Part shown: positions 8,303 to 16,877 of the stretch, in pieces
How positions within the stretch are numbered: the stretch's first letter is position 1
How the letters are laid out: each line of letters opens with the position of its first letter
Source of the DNA: Jonesiaceae bacterium BS-20
GTDB taxonomy: Bacteria > Actinomycetota > Actinomycetes > Actinomycetales > Cellulomonadaceae
Length of the DNA: 64,000 bases
Direction: 5' to 3'
Assembly (NCBI GenBank): GCA_039995105.1
Contig: CP146203.1
Span: 868,001 to 932,000 of the forward strand
Position numbers and translations under genes: made by a program
Notes under the pieces: generated by a model
Database searches by the model: none
What the model saw: the letters and a program-made list of their open reading frames with translations, nothing else
Told to the model about the DNA's origin: nothing

Positions 8303-11300
8303 CTAAATCGACCTGCGGTTGCGCAAGATCATTGCACCTGCGCCGGCCACGAGCAGGCTAGCGGCACCAATGAGCCACGCTGAACCGGCAAAACCGGTAC
8401 GTGCGAGGTCATCATCGCTAGGAGACTTATTGCCATCAGTTGATGGCTCCTTGTCGCCCGGCTTAACACCGTTGCCGTCACCCGGGGTCTGGCCGTTGCC
8501 GTCACCTGGGGTTTCGCCCGGGTCGGTGGCCTTGACGGTGATGTCGGAAGTGCCAGCAATTTGGCCATCAACAATTACGATCAGTTGGTGGTCCCCAGCG
8601 CTTGTATCAGCGGGAATAGCGGACGCAAGCGTAGCGGCCCCGGCCTGGTCCAAGATTCCGTTGGTCAAGGTACGTGGGGTCGAGTGCAACTGAAGGGTCA
8701 CTTCTGCCTCGGGGCGCCCCTCAGAGATCTTGACGGACAGTGGTGCTCCCGGTGCCAAAATAGCACCGGTTGCTGCCGCTCCAAAGTCAACCTTCGGAGT
8801 GTAGACAACCTCCGGGACCGTAACGATCTCTACCTCTTGCGAGGACGCTTCGGCCGTGACAAAGTCAGGTGCGGTTGCAGTCACCGTGACCGAGACCTTA
8901 GCTCCAAGGAGGTCTTCTGGCACTTCGAAGGTGGCCTTATCCGCTCCAGTGATCTCCTTACCATCGGCGGACCAGACAAACTCGAGTGCGGCATCGGCCG
9001 GATCGGTTGTGGCATCTGCCGTCAGGGTGGCGCCAATGTAGGGGCTTCCTGAGATTGTTGGTGTGGAAAGGGCAACAACTCGGTCAAAATTGACCGTGTA
9101 TTCCTTGGTTACTTCACCGTCGGCGGAGGTTACCGTAATGGTAGCCACCTGTGAGTCACCCGATGCCTGAGTCACCTTGACAGTGGCCGCGCTGTCACGC
9201 GCAACACCGGTGACAAGGGGGAACTCGGAGCCGGTTACTTGGACAGAATACGTCTGGGTAGCGGTATCGAAGTTCGCCACGTCAGCGCCGCCGACGGTAA
9301 GGCGGGCCAGGTCAGCGTTGTCTGCCGAGGAAGCAGCATTAGCAAAGATCTCAACTTCGGACACAATCATGTGCGACTGGGGCATGAAATCGAGAACAAA
9401 GCGAACTGCTTCAGCCTGGACGCCTCCGAGGTCGAACTCAAAGACCGGTGCGTCATCGGTCTTGTCAGCCGTGGTGCTAACGGGAGCTAGGCTGGTCCAC
9501 TCGGTTGAGCCCGGTGCACGGAACTGCGGAGTCACCGTCTTGGCCCAACTGGTTGAGCTGCCATCCTTGAAGAAGTACATCTTGGCACTGCCCACCGATT
9601 CGGGCTGGCTAAGAACGTAGGTCAGGGTTTCCTGAGGGTTCTTCTCACTCTTCCAGTTTGACCATGCCTTGTCGTTGTACACGCCATTGATTGTTCCGCT
9701 CATCGAGTACCCGGGCTCGACAAAGGTTGCCGATGGGGTTGACTGGGGCGCAATGTTCTTGGCGGTTGCTGCGGTGACAAAGATAGTCAGGGTTGCAGCT
9801 ACATCTCCCTCGGCAGACTTGACCGATCCGGGAACCGTTAGGGTTCCGTTCTTATCAAGGTCGGCCTGAGTTAAGCCGGACCAGTCCCAGGTCACTGCTG
9901 CATCAAAACGATTTTCGCTACTGCCAATTTGGGCGGGAACCACAGTCGGCGCACTTTCCTTGACTACCGCAAGACTTGCTGCGGCGTGAACGGTCAGTGA
10001 AACGGGATCGGTTGAGGTGAATCCGCCAATCTCTACCGTTGCCTTTGCGGAGTCAAAAGCATTACCAAAGAGGTCGATTCCTGAACCGGTAATCGTGATG
10101 ATTCCCGTCTTGTTCCAATCAACATTTGTGGTGTCCCATGTGACTGCCACAGGGGCGGCCGCTCCATAGGAATAGTTTGGAACTACGGTGGCTGGAAGCT
10201 CGGCTGGTACGCCTGCGGTTGTGTTGAGCACAATTGGATCAACAGAAATGAGTTCGGTGTCCAGCAGGGTCCAACGCTGGTGCTGACCGTTGCCGGAGCT
10301 CCATGTTCCTACCGAGGCACCTTCTGCTGACGACTGACCGTTGACATCGAGCACCTGAGGCATACCTGCTGAAAGCAAGGAGTAATCAAAGCCGTTGGTG
10401 GTTGTGGGAATCCACTGGAACTCGCGGTCGCTGGCAGCTTCCTGTGCGGTTGCCTCAACCATCCGGGTTCCCGAGCTGTCCGCAGCAAGGTAGCGGCCGG
10501 TACGGTCCTGCAATGTGATTCGTTCGCGGTCGGATTGTCCCTTGGTCAATGATGTAACGGACCAAACCTGATTTTCAATCAACTCAGCTGAAGCTGCCTT
10601 GATGGTGGTGCCGGGGGACTTGTTGTCAGTTGCGGAGGCGGTCAGCGCGCGTCCGCTACCAAGACCGGTGATCTGGTAGTCGTGTCCATCGCGTAGTAGC
10701 GGGGCATCGTCGGCAACGCCGCTAACGCCCTCAACAACAAACGTGGTGACCGACTTAGCTGGAACCGTTAGCGTTGCGGTCTTGGAGACCGGATCAACCG
10801 AAACTTTGGTGCCTTCGATGAGTGCGTTCTTGCTGATTTGATCAGCCGGCGACTCGGTTGTCACGATAGGAGTAACGGTTGCGCCGTCCACGTTGGCAAA
10901 GCGTGACAGATCAAGAACAATCTGGCGCTCGGCGTTCGCACTGTTAGCGTGAACGAGGTTAACTCCCTGTTGATCAGCGGTAACAGCAGCAGTGGTGCTG
11001 GTGTTGTTGGTTGGCACAATGTGATCACCGGGGGTGATGTAGTGCGTAAAGTTGCGTAGGGTATCAAACTTGGAGTTGGTCAAGACCTTGCAGCTTGGGT
11101 CGGCATCGCCGTCTGCCAAGCGACGTTCGGAGTTACCGTCCGCGTTGCAGTCGAAGTCGATGAATACTGAACCCCAGTTCAGCTTCTCAACCTTTTCCAT
11201 GTTGTACAGGTCTTCAACGGGCTGCCACAAGACCCAAGCCGTAGGCTCGAGTTCACGCAGGTCGCCAATGATGTGGGAGGCCAAGCCAATGCCATTGTCG

Positions 11301-12391
11301 ATGTTGGCCTGGTTGAAACCGCCGCTGATCCAGTTGCCTTCGACTTCGCTCATCCACAGTGGCTTGTCACTGTACTTGGCTATGTCGCGGACCATGACGC
11401 GGTCTGACGTGCCGTATGTGTGCACGTTGAGCTGGTCAACGGCGTCCTTAGAGTCTTGACTCCAGCCGTTCCAGTTGCGCACAAAAGTACCGGGGTTGGT
11501 TTCGTCCATTGCTGAAATAACAGCGTCGGTGGTAGTTCTCGGTGCCTTGAGTCGAGCATCGAGGGCCTGGATGACCTTGTCCTGTTTTTCAGGTCCAATG
11601 TGGGCCCCCTCTTGGCGGCTAGCCGAGGTAGGCCAGCCGTTACCGCCGAGTTGGGTCGACCAGTAGTTTGTGTTTGGCTCGTTGAACGGGTCAATGGTGT
11701 CGAACTTGATGCCGTGCGACTTCTCAAGCTGCTCGGTAACCGTAGCCAGGTACTCAACGAAAGCGTCGATATCCGCGTCAGGTAACTGCTCCTTGTTTCC
11801 ATCCCATAGCCCGCCGGAGGTAAAGCCACTCTCGGTCAGGAAGTAGGGAGGGGAGTTGCTGAACGCTTCCCACTTGGTCACGGTGTCCTTGAGAGCGTCA
11901 AGCCACCAACGCTGTGTGGCATCCGCGTCGAGGTTGTAGTGGCTCAGGTCTGAACCGTCCCATGCATCGCGGTAGCGATCACGGTCGTCAAACTTTGAAG
12001 TGATGGTTCCTTGAGCATCGGATTCACCAAGATCTGGGTTCCACCAGCCTTCAACCGCGCCACCCGGGCGCAGGTAGCCGGGGACATCAGAGGCGTTACC
12101 CCCACCGATGTTGTAGCGCGCAATATTCAGGCGCAAGCCGTCTTCACCAAAGACCTTGTCAAACAAGTCCTGACGGATGTTCTCCGGGTAACCGCCTGTT
12201 GCGTTGGCAAACCAGACGAGGCTTGTTCCCCAACCTTCAAAGGCGGCGCCTTGGTAGCCGGGGTTGGGCGTGATAGTGATCGCATCTGCCGCGTGGGCAG
12301 GTGCGCCCACCGCGGTAAGAGCGCTGGTGGCAAGCACCGCGCTGAGGGCGGCCGCGCTAATGCGTGCGCGACCGTTTGACCTCTTCGTCAT
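8303..12391 (-). CDS. Secreted, cell-wall-anchored GH30 glycosidase (endo-beta-1,6-galactanase-like), multidomain
   Basis: 1362 residues. A signal peptide covers about 1-34 (APAHA/AD). GH30 catalytic domain, about 36-557: FEGWGTSLVWFAN start, DPFNEPNTNYW with acid/base Glu238 and LWMSEVEGNW with the likely nucleophile Glu349. A ricin-type lectin domain follows (about 570-712, QxW-like repeats), then two bacterial Ig-like domains (718-885), an F5/8 discoidin-like domain (885-1030), a cadherin-like sandwich and another Ig module (to about 1200), a Gly/Pro/Asp linker, and a C-terminal LARTG sorting signal (1329-1333) with a membrane helix and NRRSI tail. LAxTG is the class E sortase type of motif. 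The GH30 domain resembles bacterial endo-beta-1,6-galactanases acting on type II arabinogalactan; substrate is inferred. GGAAGG precedes ATG 12391. One palindromic operator lies 50 bases upstream. Confidence 0.9.
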   Translation of the reverse strand: MTKRSNGRARISAAALSAVLATSALTAVGAPAHAADAITITPNPGYQGAAFEGWGTSLVWFANATGGYPENIRQDLFDKVFGEDGLRLNIARYNIGGGNASDVPGYLRPGGAVEGWWNPDLGESDAQGTITSKFDDRDRYRDAWDGSDLSHYNLDADATQRWWLDALKDTVTKWEAFSNSPPYFLTESGFTSGGLWDGNKEQLPDADIDAFVEYLATVTEQLEKSHGIKFDTIDPFNEPNTNYWSTQLGGNGWPTSASRQEGAHIGPEKQDKVIQALDARLKAPRTTTDAVISAMDETNPGTFVRNWNGWSQDSKDAVDQLNVHTYGTSDRVMVRDIAKYSDKPLWMSEVEGNWISGGFNQANIDNGIGLASHIIGDLRELEPTAWVLWQPVEDLYNMEKVEKLNWGSVFIDFDCNADGNSERRLADGDADPSCKVLTNSKFDTLRNFTHYITPGDHIVPTNNTSTTAAVTADQQGVNLVHANSANAERQIVLDLSRFANVDGATVTPIVTTESPADQISKNALIEGTKVSVDPVSKTATLTVPAKSVTTFVVEGVSGVADDAPLLRDGHDYQITGLGSGRALTASATDNKSPGTTIKAASAELIENQVWSVTSLTKGQSDRERITLQDRTGRYLAADSSGTRMVEATAQEAASDREFQWIPTTTNGFDYSLLSAGMPQVLDVNGQSSAEGASVGTWSSGNGQHQRWTLLDTELISVDPIVLNTTAGVPAELPATVVPNYSYGAAAPVAVTWDTTNVDWNKTGIITITGSGIDLFGNAFDSAKATVEIGGFTSTDPVSLTVHAAASLAVVKESAPTVVPAQIGSSENRFDAAVTWDWSGLTQADLDKNGTLTVPGSVKSAEGDVAATLTIFVTAATAKNIAPQSTPSATFVEPGYSMSGTINGVYNDKAWSNWKSEKNPQETLTYVLSQPESVGSAKMYFFKDGSSTSWAKTVTPQFRAPGSTEWTSLAPVSTTADKTDDAPVFEFDLGGVQAEAVRFVLDFMPQSHMIVSEVEIFANAASSADNADLARLTVGGADVANFDTATQTYSVQVTGSEFPLVTGVARDSAATVKVTQASGDSQVATITVTSADGEVTKEYTVNFDRVVALSTPTISGSPYIGATLTADATTDPADAALEFVWSADGKEITGADKATFEVPEDLLGAKVSVTVTATAPDFVTAEASSQEVEIVTVPEVVYTPKVDFGAAATGAILAPGAPLSVKISEGRPEAEVTLQLHSTPRTLTNGILDQAGAATLASAIPADTSAGDHQLIVIVDGQIAGTSDITVKATDPGETPGDGNGQTPGDGNGVKPGDKEPSTDGNKSPSDDDLARTGFAGSAWLIGAASLLVAGAGAMILRNRRSI

Positions 12392-12440
12392 GTAAACCTT
12401 CCATCATTGGGGGTTAGCTATTTTCTAATAAGTGTCAGAA

Positions 12441-12458
12441 AATGATTACGTAAACATT
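12441..12458. promoter_or_regulatory. Palindromic operator, copy 1
   Basis: AATGATTACGTAAACATT. The two halves are inverted repeats except at one base pair (AATGwTTAC/GTAAwCATT), with a central CG as in many LacI-family operators. It lies 50 bases upstream of the GH30 start codon. Confidence 0.65.
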
Positions 12459-12573
12459 CGTGGTGATCAGGATCATTCCACTTCTGACCATGTTGCGTCA
12501 AATGGCGGCGTGTTCCTTTTGGCGGAGGGGTTGCGCGGAGAGGATTCCGTGGGTAGGCTCACCCCAACCCCTA

Positions 12574-12591
12574 AATGATTGCGCAAACAAT
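12574..12591. promoter_or_regulatory. Palindromic operator, copy 2
   Basis: AATGATTGCGCAAACAAT. It matches copy 1 at 15 of 18 positions and keeps the central CG-containing dyad. It is 96 bases before the RCC1/GH43 start. Confidence 0.6.
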
Positions 12592-12616
12592 TTCTGCGAA
12601 ACATTCTTCGCTAGAA

Positions 12617-12634
12617 AATGATTACCTAAACATT
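12617..12634. promoter_or_regulatory. Palindromic operator, copy 3
   Basis: AATGATTACCTAAACATT, identical to copy 1 except for the central base. It is 53 bases before the RCC1/GH43 start codon, mirroring the distance of copy 1 from the GH30 start. Confidence 0.62.
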
Positions 12635-12686
12635 TGTAAGGGTATCAGTTATCCAGATTCTGTACGCAACGAAGCGAAGGAAGATT

Positions 12687-15600
12687 GTGACTTCAGTCAG
12701 ACAACGAAGGCTAGGTAGATCTTGCCTAGCATTGGGAATTGTTCCGGTATTTATCTTTGGGTTAGCGGGAGCTCCAGCTGTAGCGGCTGACAAAGATGAA
12801 TCTATGCAAGGCAAAGCGCTTGCGTGGGGAATTGGCCAATCTCAAGAGCACCAGATCCCAGAAGAACTCAAGGATGCGGCAATCATAGATATCGCCGCTG
12901 GACTCAACCACAGTGTGGCACTGGACAGCTCAGGGGCCGTAACAGTGTGGGGCTCCAACGAATACGCTCAAGCAGAAGTCCCTGAATTTGAGTCTAGGGT
13001 CCGCGACGTTGAAGCTGGTGCAAACCATACGGTTGCGTTGCTGGCTGACGGCACAGTTGCAGCATGGGGACGTGAAGCCAACAAGCGGACGGAGGTGCCA
13101 GCCGAAGCCAAGGATGTAATTGATATCGCTGCGGGTGGCGCAGCATCAGCTGCGCTTACCAGCTCGGGCACCCTCGTTACATGGGGTGATAATGCATTTG
13201 GGCAGAGTCTGCTACCCGCAGAATTGGAATCTGACCCCGCAGTTGCGGTTGAGCTCGGAGATGGATTCTCCGCAGTTATTACCGAGGCTGGAAAGATAGT
13301 TACATGGGGGCGTTCCGACCGCACCCAGTTGGACCTACCAGCAATTCCCAATGGTGAAAAAGTAGTCCAGATTGATCTAGGCCTCGCTCACGGTGTTGCA
13401 CTGACGGATGCGGGAACGGTTCTTACATGGGGTGACAACCGCGCTGACCAGACAGATCTTCCTGAGGAGATCACCAATGCGACTGTGGTACGGGTTGCCG
13501 CGGGTGGCAACCAAACTGCCGCAATCCTTGATGATGGAACCATCATTGCCTGGGGCGATTCCCAATCTGACGCAGGAAAGATCCCTGCTGAGCTTGCGCA
13601 ACATGAAGTTGCTGACGTCGCATTCTACGAGCACCACGCACTTGCACTAGTGGACGTCGAACCAGTCGAGCCAGGCGATGGTGGTGAGAACCCTGGCGGC
13701 GGCGATGGCGGCGATGGTGGTGAGAACCCTGGTGACGGTGACGGCGATGGTGGTGAGAACCCCGGAAGCGGTAACGGTGGTAGTGGTTCGACCGACGGTG
13801 GTGGGTCAGATGGTTCGGTAACGGACGGTCCTGAAACCAATGTGGACGGCGAAATGCCGGTAACCGGTGGTGTTTCTTGGCCGCTTGTGATTGGTGCTAG
13901 CACTCTGCTTGCGGTCGGCCTAGGCTTCATTTTGGTTCGCAGGTTTAATGGAACAGACCGCGAAGATGGGTCAAATGGCAAGTTCATCAAGGGCGCTACT
14001 GGGACGCTAGTTATTGCAGGCCTCGTCGCTTCCTCGCTCGCGGTTCTGCCAACCGCACCGGCTTCTGGAGCTAGCCCAGTTGAATATGACTCATTCAGAC
14101 CGGGTCAAGAATGGCTAGATAACAACGGAAATGCTATTCAGTCTCACGGAGGGCACGTACTTCCAATTGAGCAAGCTGACGGCAGCACGCTTTACCACTT
14201 CTATGGTGAGGATCGTTGGAATGGTTATGACGAGGGGCGGGGAATCCACCTCTACACCTCGACGGACCTCTACAACTGGACTGACCGTCAAATGCCTCTG
14301 CGCACGGTAGTTAATCGCAGTGACCTTGATACAGATCCGTACTTCAAGGATCTATATGCCGACTACACTACGGAGCAAAAAGACGCCGTATACCGGGACC
14401 TTGGAACCACGCGCATGGATCCGAATGTTCCTGCAGCGGTTCTTGAACGTCCTAAGGTCATGTTTAATGAAGCCACGGGTATGTGGGTCATGTGGATCCA
14501 CACCGACGGTCCAAGTACCTGGTCCGATGCTCAATATGCAAAGGCTACCGGTGGTGTTGCAGTTTCAGAATCTGCATACGGCCCGTTCCGCTATGTAGAC
14601 AGCTACCGTTTGCACCGGGCCGCGCCTGGTGAACAAAACGTTGCTCCAAATAATCCTGGAATGCTGCGTGACATGACCGTGTACGTAGATCCCGACGGTA
14701 CCGGTTATCTTGCTTACTCAAGCGAAGAGAACATGACCATGTTCATTTCGAAACTGTCACCTTCCTACATGTTCGTCTCATCATCGGTAGATAAGGGTGT
14801 ACCTGGGGTCGACTACACGCGGGCCATCCACAACGGTGGAAGAGAGTCACCAGCAATCTTCTTCTACGATGGTCTCTACTACATGATCACCTCTGGGCTC
14901 ACCGGCTGGGCGCCAAATGCGGCCGAGTACGCGACAGCTGAATCGCTGTTGGGAACCTGGACCAGACACGGAAACCCCGCGCATGGGGAGAACGCAAACG
15001 TCACCCACCACAGCCAATCAACGGCGGTTCTGCCAATTGATCCTGAAAATGGTGAGTTCATTTACCTCGGTAACCGTTGGTATCCGGATGACCTGAGGAA
15101 CTCGGGACACGTGTGGTTGCCATTGAAGTTTGAAAGTGACGGCTCCATGACCATGGAGTGGCGCGACGAGTGGAAACTCGAAGAACTCAAGTTCATGGGC
15201 AAGATGGACGTCTCCACGACAGTTCCGCAGGCAGTGAATCTTGGAGACAAGAGTGTATTGCCAACTGAAGTCGAAGTTAACCGTAAGGGCGAGCAACCTC
15301 TGGTAACCGAGATTCAATGGCACAACGCCGAGGTGTTGGACCAGATTGGTCCGGTCACCCTTTCCGGATATCTGCCGGAACTCGGGCGCGATATTCAGGT
15401 GCACACTATGGTTGTGCCCCAAGATGTTCGCTATGCAGTAAACGCTGGTGGCGAGCTTGGTCCTGAGATGGATGCGCTCTTGAGCCTGAGTGATTCAGCG
15501 CGGATGCTCTCGTCTGTGGCTGATCAGAAGCTTGGAACTGACCCGGGTACTGGCGCTGAGTGGGGCTATCTCAACGACAACACAGGTGCCGAGAATCCTT

Positions 15601-15938
15601 CGGGGTCATGGTTTGAGTCATTGCGTTACGTAGACAAGACTGCCAGTTACAAACGTCTCGCTTACGAATTCTCTGACCTCGAGCCTGGCCTGCACACCGT
15701 AGCAATGGGGGTATATGACCCGTGGTCGCAGTGGGCGAATGGCAAGCGACAGGCGTGGATCAAGGCAAACGGCCGCCAGGTCGATGCTTGGGTCCCAATT
15801 GACGGCAAATTCCGCACACTTGAATACAAGGACATTCTTGTAGGCGAAGACGGCAAATTGAAGCTGGAAATGATTCCAGAGAATCAAGGTGAGAATACTG
15901 ATATCCAGGTATCTTGGATGATTATTTCCAAGAACTAA
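12687..15938 (+). CDS. Fused surface protein: RCC1-type propeller, internal sorting signal, second signal-like segment, GH43 domain
   Basis: 1083 residues in one uninterrupted frame from GTG 12687. Signal peptide 1-34 (AVAA/DK). Residues about 45-325 are seven RCC1-type blades, each with a TVxxWG-type strand and a VxxIAAG or AxxHxVAL strand. A Gly/Asp-rich linker (329-388) is followed by MPVTG (390-394), a hydrophobic helix (397-417) and RRF: a complete sortase sorting signal, but in mid-protein. Residues 431-462 (KFIKG, long hydrophobic stretch, PASGA) look like a second signal peptide. Residues about 466-830 are a GH43 five-blade domain close to subfamily 24 exo-beta-1,3-galactanases (ERPKVMFNEATGMWVMW; likely acid Glu720 in GGRESPAIF; Gln777 in HHSQSTAVL, as these enzymes use Gln for the usual Asp base). 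Then a bacterial Ig-like module (about 850-910) and a galactose-binding-like C-terminus. No good internal start was seen. A fused gene or a polyprotein. Confidence 0.88.
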   Translation: MTSVRQRRLGRSCLALGIVPVFIFGLAGAPAVAADKDESMQGKALAWGIGQSQEHQIPEELKDAAIIDIAAGLNHSVALDSSGAVTVWGSNEYAQAEVPEFESRVRDVEAGANHTVALLADGTVAAWGREANKRTEVPAEAKDVIDIAAGGAASAALTSSGTLVTWGDNAFGQSLLPAELESDPAVAVELGDGFSAVITEAGKIVTWGRSDRTQLDLPAIPNGEKVVQIDLGLAHGVALTDAGTVLTWGDNRADQTDLPEEITNATVVRVAAGGNQTAAILDDGTIIAWGDSQSDAGKIPAELAQHEVADVAFYEHHALALVDVEPVEPGDGGENPGGGDGGDGGENPGDGDGDGGENPGSGNGGSGSTDGGGSDGSVTDGPETNVDGEMPVTGGVSWPLVIGASTLLAVGLGFILVRRFNGTDREDGSNGKFIKGATGTLVIAGLVASSLAVLPTAPASGASPVEYDSFRPGQEWLDNNGNAIQSHGGHVLPIEQADGSTLYHFYGEDRWNGYDEGRGIHLYTSTDLYNWTDRQMPLRTVVNRSDLDTDPYFKDLYADYTTEQKDAVYRDLGTTRMDPNVPAAVLERPKVMFNEATGMWVMWIHTDGPSTWSDAQYAKATGGVAVSESAYGPFRYVDSYRLHRAAPGEQNVAPNNPGMLRDMTVYVDPDGTGYLAYSSEENMTMFISKLSPSYMFVSSSVDKGVPGVDYTRAIHNGGRESPAIFFYDGLYYMITSGLTGWAPNAAEYATAESLLGTWTRHGNPAHGENANVTHHSQSTAVLPIDPENGEFIYLGNRWYPDDLRNSGHVWLPLKFESDGSMTMEWRDEWKLEELKFMGKMDVSTTVPQAVNLGDKSVLPTEVEVNRKGEQPLVTEIQWHNAEVLDQIGPVTLSGYLPELGRDIQVHTMVVPQDVRYAVNAGGELGPEMDALLSLSDSARMLSSVADQKLGTDPGTGAEWGYLNDNTGAENPSGSWFESLRYVDKTASYKRLAYEFSDLEPGLHTVAMGVYDPWSQWANGKRQAWIKANGRQVDAWVPIDGKFRTLEYKDILVGEDGKLKLEMIPENQGENTDIQVSWMIISKN
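13674..13765 (+). repeat. Imperfect tandem repeat encoding a Gly/Asp-rich linker
   Basis: Three copies of a 23-base unit (13674-13696, 13710-13732, 13743-13765), spaced 36 and 33 bases apart, all in frame and encoding GDGGENPG segments. The first two are identical and the third differs by one base. They form the wall-spanning linker before the MPVTG signal and could vary in number by slippage. Confidence 0.8.
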
Positions 15939-15975
15939 TTAGCTCCAGCCGTTGGTAGCTAAGTGAATGCAGTGT

Positions 15976-16012
15976 GCAGATGAGGGGTGCCGTATTGGTG
16001 CCCCTCATCTGC
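15976..16012 (+). terminator. Hairpin after the RCC1/GH43 gene
   Basis: Arms GCAGATGAGGGGTGCC and GGTGCCCCTCATCTGC with a 5-base loop, 38 bases after the stop codon. A T-run appears only about 13 bases further on. The remaining stretch to 16160 shows no gene. Confidence 0.65.
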
Positions 16013-16162
16013 GCAGTCCGCACGTTTTTCTCTGGTCGCCTTGACCGCCGCACTGGTACTGTCCGCAGAGGCCGTGAGGTAAGAGAACGAGACTGGACGC
16101 GTTTCCCCGTAGCTAGCTCTCGAGGGAACTTGGTAAGCGCTGTATCAGTGGAGAACGAGAAA

Positions 16163-16199
16163 AGCCCTGGTTAATCGTCTAAGACGATCAACCAGGGCT
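16163..16199 (-). terminator. Terminator of tRNA-Leu
   Basis: Read on the minus strand: a 17-base near-perfect stem (AGCCCTGGTTGATCGTC with GACGATTAACCAGGGCT) followed by TTTTCT, just downstream of the tRNA-Leu gene. Confidence 0.85.
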
Positions 16200-16206
16200 C
16201 AACATT

Positions 16207-16291
16207 TGGTGCGCGAGGGGGGACTTGAACCCCCACGCCTAAAGACACTAGAACCTAAATCTAGCGCGTCTACCAATTCCGCCACTCGCGC
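16207..16291 (-). tRNA. tRNA-Leu (anticodon TAG)
   Basis: Acceptor GCGCGAG pairs with CTCGCGC, then discriminator A and an encoded CCA. The anticodon loop is TTTAGGT in a CTAGA/TCTAG stem. The long variable arm typical of leucine tRNA is present and the T-arm carries GGTTCAAGTCC. 85 bases including CCA. Confidence 0.97.
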
Positions 16292-16317
16292 GCACTAGAT
16301 AAGTGTACGCGATTTTT

Positions 16318-16791
16318 TTAGGCGTTAAGACCAAGATCCCGCTTTAGCTTAGCAACGTGACCAGAAGCACGTACGTTGTACTGTGCGAGCTCAATCTTTC
16401 CCTCGGCGTCGATGACAAAAGTGGACCGGATAATTCCGGTTACTATGCGGCCGTAGCTGTTTTTCTCGCCGTATGCACCATAGGAAGCAGCCACCGAGCG
16501 GTCAGGGTCGGAGAGTAGCGGGAATGTCAGGCCATCTTGTTCAGTGATCTTGGCAAGTTTTTCCTCGGAGTCGGGCGAAATGCCGATCACTTGGTATCCG
16601 GCGGCTTGGAGAGAGTTGAGGTTGTCACGGAAATCGCAAGCTTGCTTTGCGCAGCCGGGAGTGCCGGCAGCGGGATAGAAATACAAGATGGTTCGTTTTC
16701 CGGCAAGGTCCGATAGCGAGATAGTTTCGCTGGACTCAGTGTTTAGAGTGAACGGTGGCGCAATGTCACCGGGTGCAAGACGCACGGACAT
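16318..16791 (-). CDS. bcp: Thioredoxin-dependent thiol peroxidase (BCP-type peroxiredoxin)
   Basis: 157 residues. The peroxidatic site TPGCAKQAC gives Cys47 and resolving Cys52, five residues apart as in E. coli BCP. The GDIAPPFTL start and the FPLLSDPDRSVAASYGAYGEK segment fit. It reduces hydroperoxides using thioredoxin. The start ATG at 16791 has GAGGG upstream. Its stop is 26 bases from the tRNA-Leu 5' end, both on the minus strand. Confidence 0.95.
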   Translation of the reverse strand: MSVRLAPGDIAPPFTLNTESSETISLSDLAGKRTILYFYPAAGTPGCAKQACDFRDNLNSLQAAGYQVIGISPDSEEKLAKITEQDGLTFPLLSDPDRSVAASYGAYGEKNSYGRIVTGIIRSTFVIDAEGKIELAQYNVRASGHVAKLKRDLGLNA

Positions 16792-16877
16792 AATAGTTAG
16801 CCCTCAATCGTTGATCTGGGTAAGTAGATAAGACTTGAAACCTGTCCCTAGTACCCTACGCAAGAATTCCAGATACC

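Larger units (their letters stand above)
12392..12686. promoter_or_regulatory. Divergent control region between the GH30 and RCC1/GH43 genes
   Basis: 295 bases without a gene, AT-rich compared with its neighbours. It must hold both promoters. It contains three copies of an 18-base near-palindrome, annotated separately: one close to the GH30 start and two close to the RCC1/GH43 start. A GAAGGAAG ribosome-binding site stands before GTG 12687. Confidence 0.8.

Noticed and set aside
13674-13765. Regularly spaced 23-base direct repeats considered as a CRISPR-like array
   Set aside because: They lie in frame in a coding region and encode a Gly/Asp linker; spacers are 10-13 bases and no cas gene is near.
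14040-14090. Internal start creating a separate GH43 gene
   Set aside because: No ATG or GTG with a ribosome-binding site in this frame precedes the second signal-like segment. A TTG near 13931 has no site. The fusion reading was kept.
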